In this document: in pieces, positions 15,159 to 23,718 of the stretch
Numbering within the stretch: position 1 is the stretch's first letter
Layout of the letters: each line of letters starts with the position of its first letter
Source of the DNA: Loktanella sp.
GTDB lineage: Bacteria; Pseudomonadota; Alphaproteobacteria; Rhodobacterales; Rhodobacteraceae
Assembly (NCBI GenBank): GCA_024686085.1
Contig: JAIBDT010000020.1
Coordinates: forward strand, 1 to 41,392
DNA length: 41,392 nucleotides
Reading direction: 5' to 3'
Program-made: the position numbers and the translations under genes
Notes under the pieces: model-generated
Databases searched by the model: none
What the model was told of the DNA's origin: nothing
Seen by the model: the letters and a program-made list of their open reading frames with translations, nothing else

Positions 15159-15328
15159 TTTCGCATGACCAGCCGGTGGACGACATAAAGTGCGATCAAT
15201 AGTGTAAGCGACGCGGCCGCAAACCATAGTTCTGCGGTTGCTGATTGCGCTTGCGGAATGGGTCGATCAAAGGATTCTGCGAATGCTGATGTGGAAAGAA
15301 CGGTGAAACCGAGTGTTAAAAAACGCAT
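15155..15328 (-). CDS. Tiny secreted or membrane-anchored protein of the nor cluster (57 aa)
   Basis: The ATG at 15328 lies one base after the norD stop, with the ribosome binding site AGGAGA inside the end of norD. The product starts with a signal peptide (MRFLTLGFTVLSTSAFAES) and has a second hydrophobic stretch (about residues 34-52) ending in basic residues. It would be a periplasmic peptide of about 15 residues with one membrane anchor, or fully anchored. No homologue is recognised. The tight spacing to norD suggests a role in nitric oxide reductase assembly. Confidence 0.6.
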   Translation of the reverse strand: MRFLTLGFTVLSTSAFAESFDRPIPQAQSATAELWFAAASLTLLIALYVVHRLVMRK

Positions 15329-15329
15329 T

Positions 15330-17207
15330 TTAAGTCTCCTGCGTAAGTGTGCGGTAAATGTCGGGGAGTGCTTGGGGTAGGCGTGCAGGGTTTGACATAA
15401 GGTTAAACCCGCCACGTCCGAAAATTCGCGCAAACCAGTCTTGGCCGTCTTCATCGATAATCATGCCGTGTAATGATTGTCCCGCACGTCGTGCCTCGCG
15501 CACGGCCATACGGCTGTCTTCTATGCCATGTTGGCCTTCGTAGTGGTCTAGGTCATTCGGTTTTCCATCCGTCAGCACGACCAACAGCTTTCGCGCAGCA
15601 GTCTGTTCCGCGAGCATCGCGGAGGCGTGCCTAATCGCGGCCCCGAGGCGGGTATAGTGGCCAGGTTTCAGGGCGCAAATGTTGGCTGTAATCTCTGGAC
15701 CCATCTTGTCGTCGAACCCTTTGCAACGGGTCAGAAAAACGCGATCGCGTTTCAGGGATGAGAACCCCCAAATGCCAAGCTGATCACCCGCGGCATCAAT
15801 ACCAATGGCGAGGGCTGCAAGCGCCTCGCGGGCGACGTCGATAACAGAGGTCTCGCAGACTGCCGCCTCGGTTGAACGCGACGTGTCGATCAGAAATGCC
15901 ACGGCAAGGTCACGTTCGATCTGGCGGGATGATTGCCAGATTCGGTCGGTGCCTTCACCTGTTGCGGCGAGATCGGCCTGTGCCGTCACTAATGCGTCAA
16001 GGTCCAACTCTGTGCCGTCAATTTGGCGCGGGCGTAGGATGCGACGTGGGCGAAGCGTTTCAAACTGCCTGCGCACTTCACGCGCACGTGCAGCATTCGG
16101 TAGAAAAGTCTCGTTTGGGTCTGGAATTGCAGGTGCGTCAAGGACAAGACAATGCGCGTCCATGTAGCTGCGGCTCTTATGGTTCCATTCGGGGTAGGTG
16201 AATTTTCCCGCCAGCTTTTCATGGTCAGCATCCGCAGGCGACAAGTCAAGGTGTAAGCGCAACCGCGTCGCCGCCCGCTTATCGACTTTCGACAGGGTAA
16301 TATTGTCCATATCATCGGCCGCCTTTTGGGCATTTTCATCGTCGTTGTCGTCAACACTGCGGTTCAGGTTCATGGATTCCACCCAAGAGAGGATCGATTC
16401 AAAACGGTGCAGAATAAAACTATCTTTACGGTTTGCCTCGCCCTGATCCTTGCGCAGACCAAATTTGCGCGATGTGATTGTGGCAGCGGGTGGCGGCGCG
16501 GTGGTCTCGTCTGGGGCCGCGTTGGTTTCACTTATCTCTGAGGCATCGAATTGTAGCCAAAACGGGACGGGCGCAAAGGGCATGTAGTGACGGTCAACGG
16601 TATGATCCTGCGGTGAGGGTGGCACACCGCTTAGCTGGTCTTGTACCGCTTGTTCCATCGCAGCCTCGGCGGCAGGTAGGCGCAAGTTCGGGCGCAGGAC
16701 GTGTGCCGTTGCGCGCATCTGCGTATAGGCATCCCGCAGGCCAGGGCAGGCGACAAAAACTCGATCAGCGGCGGCTGCGTTGGTCTGTATCGTCTGATAG
16801 TCTCGTACCCGCGGGTTTGTCGTGGATGGTGGGACGTGGGCATGGGCCGCCAGTGCGACGAGCCAAAAGTAAGCGGCCTTGTTGAGCGTCGCGTCAGGAA
16901 ACGCAGCCATGATGGGTGGTAAGCGAAGTCGTTCCCCATCAAAGCTTGCAACCCATTCCTTTTCTCTCTCGGCCCCGATTTTGCGGCGTGCCGCGCGACG
17001 GTGGCTAACCAGACTTGCTGGGGTTTCACTCAGTTCGACGCCTGCATTGCCGCCCAAGGCACGAAATAAAAGTGCGAGGCTGGGCCGGACTTGGGACAGC
17101 AGAACAGCCGCATCGGGATAAGTCTTTGCCGCTCCGATACCGTTGGCCATGTTATGCCATAGGTTCCCGACGGTCTCTTCTGGTTCCATCAAGTCGCGCA
17201 GATGCAT
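15330..17207 (-). CDS. norD: NorD, nitric oxide reductase activation protein
   Basis: The 625-residue protein has a long variable N-terminal part, an acidic stretch near the middle (DDNDDENAQKAADDMDN), and a C-terminal von Willebrand factor A domain. The MIDAS motif DTSRS lies in VAFLIDTSRSTEAAV, and TDGKPNDLDHYEG is further on. NorD works with the MoxR ATPase NorQ to insert the non-heme iron into NorB. It lies 12 bp after norQ and is followed directly by three tiny ORFs. The length is normal for NorD. Confidence 0.93.
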   Translation of the reverse strand: MHLRDLMEPEETVGNLWHNMANGIGAAKTYPDAAVLLSQVRPSLALLFRALGGNAGVELSETPASLVSHRRAARRKIGAEREKEWVASFDGERLRLPPIMAAFPDATLNKAAYFWLVALAAHAHVPPSTTNPRVRDYQTIQTNAAAADRVFVACPGLRDAYTQMRATAHVLRPNLRLPAAEAAMEQAVQDQLSGVPPSPQDHTVDRHYMPFAPVPFWLQFDASEISETNAAPDETTAPPPAATITSRKFGLRKDQGEANRKDSFILHRFESILSWVESMNLNRSVDDNDDENAQKAADDMDNITLSKVDKRAATRLRLHLDLSPADADHEKLAGKFTYPEWNHKSRSYMDAHCLVLDAPAIPDPNETFLPNAARAREVRRQFETLRPRRILRPRQIDGTELDLDALVTAQADLAATGEGTDRIWQSSRQIERDLAVAFLIDTSRSTEAAVCETSVIDVAREALAALAIGIDAAGDQLGIWGFSSLKRDRVFLTRCKGFDDKMGPEITANICALKPGHYTRLGAAIRHASAMLAEQTAARKLLVVLTDGKPNDLDHYEGQHGIEDSRMAVREARRAGQSLHGMIIDEDGQDWFARIFGRGGFNLMSNPARLPQALPDIYRTLTQET

Positions 17208-17219
17208 GGCATGATCCCC

Positions 17220-18011
17220 CTATCCGTAAACGGTGGCGACAAGATCACGCAAGGCGGTTTGCACATCTTTGTCGTCTGAAAGCGGCTCGATAATCGCGGC
17301 CTCAATCGCGTGGGTTACACCCATGCCGTTTGCCATCAAAGTTGCTGCATAAATAAGCAGGCGGGTCGAGACACCTTCTTCAAGGTCCATGCCTGATAGC
17401 GTTCGAATGTGTCCGCCCAGTCGTACCAGTGATGCCACACGTTTTTCATCCAGCCCGCTTTCTTGCGCGACCATTGCAATTTCCAAGTCAGGTTTGGGGA
17501 AGTCGAATGTGATGGATAAAAACCGCTGGCGTGTTGACGGTTTCATTCGTTTGAGCACGTTCTGATAGCCGGGGTTATAGCTGGCGACGAGCATGAAGCC
17601 CTCAGGGGCAGAAAGCTCTTCACCAGTGCGATCAATCATTAACGTCCGTCGGTTGTCAGTCAACGGGTGCAAGACCACGGTGACGTCTTTGCGGGCCTCG
17701 ACGATTTCATCAAGGTAGCAAATGGCCCCCTCGCGCACGGCCCTTGTCAATGGCCCATCGACCCAAACGGTTTGCCCCCCTTTAAGTAGAAAGCGCCCGA
17801 TCAGGTCAGCGGCGGACAAGTCATCATGGCAGGCAACTGTGTAAAGCTTGCGCCCTAATTTCGCCGCCATATGTTCGACAAATCGTGTCTTGCCGCAGCC
17901 GGTCGGCCCCTTCAAAAGAAGGGGCAAACCATTGGTGTGTGCCGATTGGAATAGGTCGCATTCCAAGCCTGACGGATGATAGTGCGGGATGTCTGTGACT
18001 GTATCTTTCAT
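17220..18011 (-). CDS. norQ: NorQ, MoxR-type AAA+ ATPase
   Basis: The 263-residue protein has Walker A GPTGCGKT (residues 35-42), Walker B ICYLDEI near residue 100, the sensor segment VASYNPGYQ and the arginine-rich STRQRF. This is the standard layout of CbbQ/NirQ/NorQ chaperones. It pairs with NorD to activate cytochrome c-dependent nitric oxide reductase. I take ATG 18011; the GTG directly before it (18014) is also possible. The gene starts three bases after the norB stop. Confidence 0.93.
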   Translation of the reverse strand: MKDTVTDIPHYHPSGLECDLFQSAHTNGLPLLLKGPTGCGKTRFVEHMAAKLGRKLYTVACHDDLSAADLIGRFLLKGGQTVWVDGPLTRAVREGAICYLDEIVEARKDVTVVLHPLTDNRRTLMIDRTGEELSAPEGFMLVASYNPGYQNVLKRMKPSTRQRFLSITFDFPKPDLEIAMVAQESGLDEKRVASLVRLGGHIRTLSGMDLEEGVSTRLLIYAATLMANGMGVTHAIEAAIIEPLSDDKDVQTALRDLVATVYG

Positions 18012-18014
18012 CAC

Positions 18015-19364
18015 TTACTCACCCGCCACAGTTACGTTTGGACCCGGTTCAATGATCTCGCGTTTGCGGATCACAAGCTGCGAGTAGATGAACAAGATCG
18101 CACCAACAACAACCGCGATGCCTGCGCCGAAACGCATCATATAGAAGATCGACAGGCTGTCCTGAACGTCCATGTAGTAATCACCGACCACACGCTGCAT
18201 GTGCGTCTGGATTGTGCCCGCAAAGGTCAGAACAAACGTCATGAACGCCATACCGCCCGTCATGAGCCAGAAGCTGACCATGTTGAGCACTTGGTTGTAA
18301 GGTTGGCGTTCACGCAACAGTGGCATGGCATAGCTGAAGATCGCGAGGTTCAGGGCCACATATGCGCCGTAGAACGACAGGTGTCCGTGGGCTGCGGTGA
18401 TCTGCGTGCCATGGCTATAGAAGTTCACGCCGTGCAGGGTATGCAAGAACCCCCAGACACCTGCACCAAAGAAGGCGACCGTGCTGGACCCAAGCGACCA
18501 GAGAAGGGCCGCTTTGTTTGGGTGGTTGCGCTTGCCTTTCCAGACCATGACAAAAGCAAAAGACATCATAAGGAAGAATGGCACGACCTCGAAAGTTGAG
18601 AAGATAGAACCGATCCACTGCCAATAACCCGGCAAACCGATCCAGTAGAAGTGGTGCCCTGTGCCTAGGATGCCCGAGAACAGTGCAGTTGCGACAATGA
18701 CATAGAGCCATTTTTCGACCACTTCGCGATCCACACCTGTTAGTTTGAGCAGCAAGAACGCAAGGATTGCGGCCATGACCAATTCCCATGTTGCTTCGAC
18801 CCAAAGGTGCACAACAAACCACCAGTACATTTTGTCCAAAGACAGGTTTTCAGGATTGATAAAGGCAAAAATCCACAACAGCGACAACAGCCATAGCCCC
18901 ATTAGCAAGACGTTGGTAATTGCGGTTTTCTTACCTGCCAGAACCGTCATCGAGATGTTGAAAAGGAAGATGAGAGCCGCAACAAGAATGCCGAATTTAA
19001 CCCAGAGCGGTTGCTCGAGAAATTCGCGCCCACCGTGGATGCCAACGAGATAACTGCCAACGGCGCCCAATGTGCCGACCATCAAAATGGTTAGCTGAAG
19101 ATAGGCCAGTTTGACCGAATAGAGTTCGCGCTCAGATTCTTCAGGCACCAAGAAATAGGCGGCCCCAAAGAACCCGAGCAGCAACCAAACGATGAGCGCG
19201 TTGGTGTGGATCATGCGGATGATGTTGAACGGCAGAAGTTCAGACAAGAAGTTAGGGGAGACGTAAATCCACCCCGCGAGAAGGCCACCGAGCACCTGAA
19301 TTCCGAATAGCGCCATCGCGCAGACGAAATAGGCATAGGCCACTTTTTGTGATTGGTATTTCAT
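18015..19364 (-). CDS. norB: NorB, nitric oxide reductase large subunit
   Basis: The 449-residue membrane protein is a cNOR catalytic subunit of the heme-copper oxidase superfamily with about 12 transmembrane helices. Ligands are visible: His53 (RMIHTNALIVW) and His328 in AAHGHLSFYG for heme b, His326 for the active-site heme, His186, His237 and His238 (GTGHHFYW) for the non-heme iron FeB, and the glutamates Glu190 and Glu194 (HLWVEATWELV). It reduces two NO to N2O using electrons from NorC at the periplasmic face. The start is 12 bp after norC. The length and motifs are complete. Confidence 0.95.
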   Translation of the reverse strand: MKYQSQKVAYAYFVCAMALFGIQVLGGLLAGWIYVSPNFLSELLPFNIIRMIHTNALIVWLLLGFFGAAYFLVPEESERELYSVKLAYLQLTILMVGTLGAVGSYLVGIHGGREFLEQPLWVKFGILVAALIFLFNISMTVLAGKKTAITNVLLMGLWLLSLLWIFAFINPENLSLDKMYWWFVVHLWVEATWELVMAAILAFLLLKLTGVDREVVEKWLYVIVATALFSGILGTGHHFYWIGLPGYWQWIGSIFSTFEVVPFFLMMSFAFVMVWKGKRNHPNKAALLWSLGSSTVAFFGAGVWGFLHTLHGVNFYSHGTQITAAHGHLSFYGAYVALNLAIFSYAMPLLRERQPYNQVLNMVSFWLMTGGMAFMTFVLTFAGTIQTHMQRVVGDYYMDVQDSLSIFYMMRFGAGIAVVVGAILFIYSQLVIRKREIIEPGPNVTVAGE

Positions 19365-19376
19365 GGATTGTCCCCT

Positions 19377-19829
19377 TTATCCCGCATCATTGGGCGGCCA
19401 GCCCTGCGTGTCGGTTTGATCTGCCCAACGCAAAAACTCCGCGAGCCCGCGAACCTCGTCGTCAGTCAAATTGAATTGTGGCATCTGGCGGCGACCTTCG
19501 ATGCGGCTTGGCTGCGCGTCCATCCAGCCTTGCAGAATTTCGAACGCTCCCTCTGGATCGTCCTGAACACCCCAACGGGTCATGACATTGCCCACCTCGG
19601 GTGCGAAATACGCGCCTTCACCGTGAAGAGTGTGGCAGTTAATGCAAGAATGTCGTTCCCAAACGCGTTTGCCCAAGACCACCTCTTCACTCAGAGGCAT
19701 GCCCGCGGTTGATGTTTGCACCACGTATTTGTGGCTGTTTACCGTGAGGGCGATAAAGACGACCACGAAGAATATTGATCCCCCGTAGAACACATTTCGC
19801 GCCCGTGATTTCGTTAAAAATTCAGCCAT
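19377..19829 (-). CDS. norC: NorC, nitric oxide reductase cytochrome c subunit
   Basis: The 150-residue protein has one N-terminal membrane anchor (about residues 14-32) and a periplasmic cytochrome c domain. The heme motif is CINCH (Cys62, Cys65, His66), and the distal methionine is in RRQMPQF. It passes electrons from soluble cytochromes to NorB. The ATG at 19829 begins MAEFLTKSRARNVFYGG, the usual NorC start. The longer upstream frame is non-coding leader. The promoter region with an NnrR-type box lies directly upstream. Confidence 0.95.
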   Translation of the reverse strand: MAEFLTKSRARNVFYGGSIFFVVVFIALTVNSHKYVVQTSTAGMPLSEEVVLGKRVWERHSCINCHTLHGEGAYFAPEVGNVMTRWGVQDDPEGAFEILQGWMDAQPSRIEGRRQMPQFNLTDDEVRGLAEFLRWADQTDTQGWPPNDAG

Positions 19830-19889
19830 CTGACAGCCTCCGTTCGTCACTGGATGAGGACTTCCTATGCGAAGTGGCTGTTTGGGAGT

Positions 19890-19903
19890 TTGTGCTAGCG
19901 CAA
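19890..19903 (-). promoter_or_regulatory. NnrR/FNR-type box upstream of norC
   Basis: On the norC strand the sequence reads TTGCG-CTAG-CACAA, flanked by T and A to extend the near-palindrome to 16 bp. It matches the 5-4-5 motif I recall for the NO-responsive regulator NnrR of Rhodobacter sphaeroides (TTGCG-N4-CACAA). Its centre is about 67 bp upstream of the norC ATG, which fits activation from -41.5 with a 5' leader of about 25 nt. Confidence 0.65.
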
Positions 19904-19938
19904 AGTTTTCTGCGGATTGAGGCCATTGATACGATAGA

Positions 19939-19964
19939 CTGGCACGAGTTGAAACTCGTGTCAG
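19939..19964. promoter_or_regulatory. Inverted repeat between norC and the HD-GYP pseudogene
   Basis: CACGAGTT (19943-19950) and AACTCGTG (19953-19960) are perfect arms around GA. The repeat extends outward to CTGG and TCAG with one mismatch, giving arms of 12. It lies upstream of the NnrR-type box and just before the HD-GYP relic, and may be a second regulator site or an old operator of the dead gene. Confidence 0.4.
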
Positions 19965-20036
19965 CCGACTAACGGGGGATTGACCCACGCGACTTCAGCT
20001 GAAGAATTGCACACGGAATTTCGAAAACCCCCTCAT

Positions 20037-21155
20037 ATGGTGCAAAGTCTTTATCAACCGCCTTGTCCGTCAAGACCGCGTCCGGCGTTGCGGCTTGGGT
20101 CGTTGCTAGGGGGTTTAAGCTATGCTTTGGACATGACAGAGGGCCAGCCTGCTGGCCATTGCATTCGTTGCTACTGGATCTGCACGCGCATTGGGATAGC
20201 GCCAGGGCTGTCATCGCAAGAATATGAGGATCTCTATTTCACTCTGCTTCTAAAAGACCTCGGGTTTGGTAGTAACGCCGCTCGCATTTGCGCCCTTTAT
20301 CTTGCAGATGACATTCGCTTTAAACGTGATCTCAAAGTCATTGATGGTAACCTGACCGCTGCCTTGCGGCTTCATTTCACAAAGAATCGACTAGAGGCGG
20401 GTCTTAGCGAACGATTGCGCACGACGGTTAATATATTGCGTAATGGCGGTCAGATCAGCTGCGAACTGATTGAAACCCACTGTCATCATGGGGCTGATAT
20501 TGTCGCCAAAATGCGGTTCTCGGAAGTTCTCGAAGATGCAATTCGTTCGCTGGACGAGCATTGGAACGGCAGTGGAAAGCAAGAGGGGTTGGCTGGGGTT
20601 AAAATTCCACGCCTTTCAAATATCGCGTTGATGGCGCAGGTCACGGATATCTTTCATTCCGATCAAGGCCCCGAGGCTGCCTTGGCAGAAGTTGTCGGGC
20701 GTGCAGGAAGTTGGTTTGATCCGATGGTTGTGTCTGCATTTTAGGAGATCGTAAAAGACCTCGTTTCCTCGTCGCAGGAATGGGCCGCTATCCGTAGCCA
20801 TCCAACATATAGCCGCACAATTCTGGAGAGCGTTGACGCCTTTCGTGATATCGCTCCGATCGCGGGTCCGCACCACGAAAGACTTGATGGGAAGGGATAT
20901 CCTGATAGTTTGAGCGGTGATGAGTTGTGCTTGGAGGTGCGTATCTTGGCGGTTGCAGACATTTTTGATGCCCTATCTGCTGATCAAACCGATCGGGCGG
21001 CCATGCCAATTGAAAAGGCGTAGGGTATTAGGACCGAGGATGTTGATAAGGCCTTTGACCCAACCTTCTTGGCGGCTCCTAAATGCGGTTTGGCACGCCT
21101 GACAGGCGCGGATCGGGTATTTGAAGATAACAGATCGCCCAGACTGAGTGCCTAG
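20037..21155 (+). pseudogene. HD-GYP domain protein, nonsense-mutated and internally deleted
   Basis: One continuous frame carries the parts of a phosphodiesterase-like HD-GYP protein. The N-terminal HD-like region includes LSYALDMTEGQPAGHC, LLLKDLGFGSNAARI, SLDEHWNGSGKQEGL and SWFDPMVVSAF. After a TAG (20742-20744) come the C-terminal HHERLDGKGYPDSLSGDE and VRILAVADIFDALSADQ. A second TAG follows at 21021-21023, and a tail ends at the TAG 21153-21155. The central part with the catalytic HD pair of the second domain is missing, while the reading frame is kept. The GYP part (DGKGYP) survives. It cannot make the full enzyme. The start ATG 20037 is a guess. It is divergent from norC. Confidence 0.75.
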
Positions 21156-21193
21156 GCCGCGCATACAGGCGACCTAAGCTTGTTTTCCAAAAC

Positions 21194-22672
21194 TCATCGC
21201 ATCACGAACGGGTTTGCCATAGGTTGATCCGAAGTGTTGATCCACGTCGTTTTGGTGCGGGTATATTCATGAATTCCGTCGATCCCCGCTTCGCGTCCGT
21301 AGCCCGAATGGTTGTATCCGCCAAAAGGCGCGATAGGTGAAATGGCGCGGTAGGTGTTGACCCAACAGATGCCCGCTTTGATCCGTGCCGAGACGCGGTG
21401 CGCGCGTGCAAGGTTTTGTGTGAACACACCGGACCCCAGCCCAAAAGGCGTATCATTTGCCATCTCAATCGATTCTTCCTCGGTATCGAATGGGATCAGT
21501 GACATCACGGGGCCAAACATTTCGACCTTCAGGGTTTGGGTCTGTGTATTGATGCATTCGACCAGTGTTGGCGCCATGTAGTTGCCTGCCTTGTCGTAAG
21601 GTGCGCCGCCAAAGTGGATTTTGGCACCTTGTGTTCTTGCAGCATCCAGCGTCGCCACTATTTTTGTAATCTGCGCAGCCGTGCAGACAGGACCAAGGTG
21701 TGACTGCGCGTCCATCGGATCGCCGACGATAATTTGCGTCGCCTTCTCTGTTATTTTGGCAATCAGTTTCTCCATGATCGGGCGGTGGATTAGCCCCCGC
21801 GATCCTGCGACACAGCTTTGCCCCGACGCGCCAAAATTGCCTGCAATTAGCCCGTTAGCCGCCCCTTCCAGATCTGCGTCGTCAAACACGAGGATCGGTG
21901 ACTTGCCGCCGAGTTCAAGTGACGTCACGGCGAAATTTTCGGCCGAATTTCGGACGACAGAGCGGGCTGTGTCGGCCCCCCCAGTGAAGGCAATACGGTC
22001 AACATCTGGGTGTCGTGTCAGTGGGATCGCACAGTTTTCCGCATCCCCCGTAATGACCGAGACAACACCAGTCGGAAAGCCTGCTTGTTCAATCAATTTC
22101 GCAAATGCCAGCATGGGAGTGGGGGCGATTTCTGACGCTTTCAGCACTACGGCGCAACCGGCGGCAAGCGCTGGGCCTAACTTTGTGGCTGTGAGAAACA
22201 TTTGCGCGTTCCATGGCACGATTGCCACCACGACGCCGATAGGTTCGCGGCGGGTAAAGACGTGCATGTCAGGTTTATCAATCGGCAGCACCGCGCCTTC
22301 GATCTTATCCGCCAGCCCCGCATAGTAGCGGTAGTAATCGCCCACATAAGCCGTTTGAGTCGAAGTTTCGGCCAGCAACTTGCCACTATCTGTCGTTTCT
22401 AATCGGCCCAGTTCTTGGGCGTTTTCTTCGATTAATTCCGCTAGCCGATAGAGTAGTTTGCCGCGCTTGGTCTGAGTCATATCGCGCCACGCAGGATCAT
22501 TCAGTGCCTGGCGCGCAGCGGTGACTGCGCGATCCACATCGGTTTGATCCGCACACGCGAAGGTCGCCCAATCTTCACCCGTTGCAGGGTTCTGGGTCGC
22601 CATCGTTTGCCCTGCATGGCCTTCGGTCCATGCCCCGTCGATATACATCTGAAAATGTGGAAGCTGTGTCAT
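21194..22672 (-). CDS. Aldehyde dehydrogenase (TgnC-like candidate)
   Basis: The 492-residue NAD(P)-dependent aldehyde dehydrogenase is full length. It has PWNAQMFLTATKLGPALAAG for cofactor binding, TSLELGGKSP with the general-base glutamate, and GASGQSCVAGSR with the catalytic cysteine. ATG 22672 has GAGGA just upstream. It is the last gene of a tight five-gene operon with a luciferase-like monooxygenase and a flavin reductase. In the trigonelline pathway of Acinetobacter an aldehyde dehydrogenase (TgnC) oxidises the ring-opened aldehyde product. The same role is inferred here from the gene set, not from residues. Confidence 0.85.
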   Translation of the reverse strand: MTQLPHFQMYIDGAWTEGHAGQTMATQNPATGEDWATFACADQTDVDRAVTAARQALNDPAWRDMTQTKRGKLLYRLAELIEENAQELGRLETTDSGKLLAETSTQTAYVGDYYRYYAGLADKIEGAVLPIDKPDMHVFTRREPIGVVVAIVPWNAQMFLTATKLGPALAAGCAVVLKASEIAPTPMLAFAKLIEQAGFPTGVVSVITGDAENCAIPLTRHPDVDRIAFTGGADTARSVVRNSAENFAVTSLELGGKSPILVFDDADLEGAANGLIAGNFGASGQSCVAGSRGLIHRPIMEKLIAKITEKATQIIVGDPMDAQSHLGPVCTAAQITKIVATLDAARTQGAKIHFGGAPYDKAGNYMAPTLVECINTQTQTLKVEMFGPVMSLIPFDTEEESIEMANDTPFGLGSGVFTQNLARAHRVSARIKAGICWVNTYRAISPIAPFGGYNHSGYGREAGIDGIHEYTRTKTTWINTSDQPMANPFVMR

Positions 22673-22680
22673 TTTGATCC

Positions 22681-23715
22681 TCACTGGAATGCTGGCATGA
22701 CGTCGTCGATAAACCGCGCAAGCGATGCGCGTTTGCGCTCGGAGCTCATGCCACTATCGATCCAGAATGCGTATTCATCGTAACCCAAATCTTCATAGCG
22801 TTTGATCTGGTCAATTACCTCTTGCTTGGTGCCGATCGTCAAATCGCGCAACATATTTTCAGGAGCCATCATTGTATTTCCTGCGATTTCTTCATCGGTC
22901 AGGGTTTTGATTAGCCCTTGGCTGACCGGTCTTTTGTTCTGAAACCATGCGCCGAAATAGCAGTAGAATTCTGATAACTCCTTGGCTGCCAACGCAATGT
23001 CATCTGCGTCCGCTCCAACATAAGTGTGATGCAACAACATTATTTTCGGGCGTGGCCCGCTATAAGCCGCGCAGGCGTCATTAAACTTAGCCATCAGGCT
23101 TTCAATTTCGGCCATGCCTTGCCAAAGCGGGGTCACTTGAATGTTGAATCCGTTGTCGACACCGAACGCATGGCTGTTGGCATCACGTGCTGCGATCCAG
23201 ATTGGCGGTCCGTCAGGTTGTAGAGGTTTTGGAGCAGAGGTTGTGGCGGGGAATTGATAAAATTTTCCGTCATGCGCACAATCGCCTGCCCAAAGCTGCC
23301 GCAACAAAGGGGCGCTTTCGCGCATCCGCTGGCCCGCATCCCATGCATCCATGCCGGGCTGAAGCCGTTCGTATTCGTAGGAATAGGCTCCGCGCGCAAT
23401 CCCGAGTTCGATCCGTCCGTTGGTAATCAGGTCGGCAGCGGCGGCTTCACCTGCCAGAGCGATTGGGTGCCAAAACGGCGCGATGACTGTTCCCGTCCCA
23501 AGGCGCAAGTTTTTGGTGTGATAGCTGAGATCAACAAGGCTGATGAACGGATTTGGCGCGATGGTGAAATCCATGCCGTGATGTTCACCCGTCCAAATGG
23601 CCCGCATCCCTCCTTCATCCGCCATCTTGGCCAGAGCGATAAGATCGTCGCGCAACACGCGTTGATCTTGGTCAGGGCGGGTCCGCTCCATATGTGCAAA
23701 AAGCGAGAAGTCCAT
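22681..23715 (-). CDS. Luciferase-like flavin monooxygenase (TgnA/homarine-type candidate)
   Basis: The 344-residue protein is a bacterial luciferase-like monooxygenase (LLM, FMN-dependent). The fold is shown by AIWTGEHHGMDFTIAPNPF, RLGTGTVIAPFWHPIALAGE and GRIELGIARGAYSYEYERL. It uses reduced FMN from a partner reductase, which is encoded 3 bp upstream. Two-component enzymes of this pair open N-heterocyclic rings, for example trigonelline (TgnA with TgnB) and pyridine. It lies 8 bp from the aldehyde dehydrogenase gene. The exact substrate is inferred from the operon. Confidence 0.85.
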   Translation of the reverse strand: MDFSLFAHMERTRPDQDQRVLRDDLIALAKMADEGGMRAIWTGEHHGMDFTIAPNPFISLVDLSYHTKNLRLGTGTVIAPFWHPIALAGEAAAADLITNGRIELGIARGAYSYEYERLQPGMDAWDAGQRMRESAPLLRQLWAGDCAHDGKFYQFPATTSAPKPLQPDGPPIWIAARDANSHAFGVDNGFNIQVTPLWQGMAEIESLMAKFNDACAAYSGPRPKIMLLHHTYVGADADDIALAAKELSEFYCYFGAWFQNKRPVSQGLIKTLTDEEIAGNTMMAPENMLRDLTIGTKQEVIDQIKRYEDLGYDEYAFWIDSGMSSERKRASLARFIDDVMPAFQ

Positions 23716-23718
23716 GGT

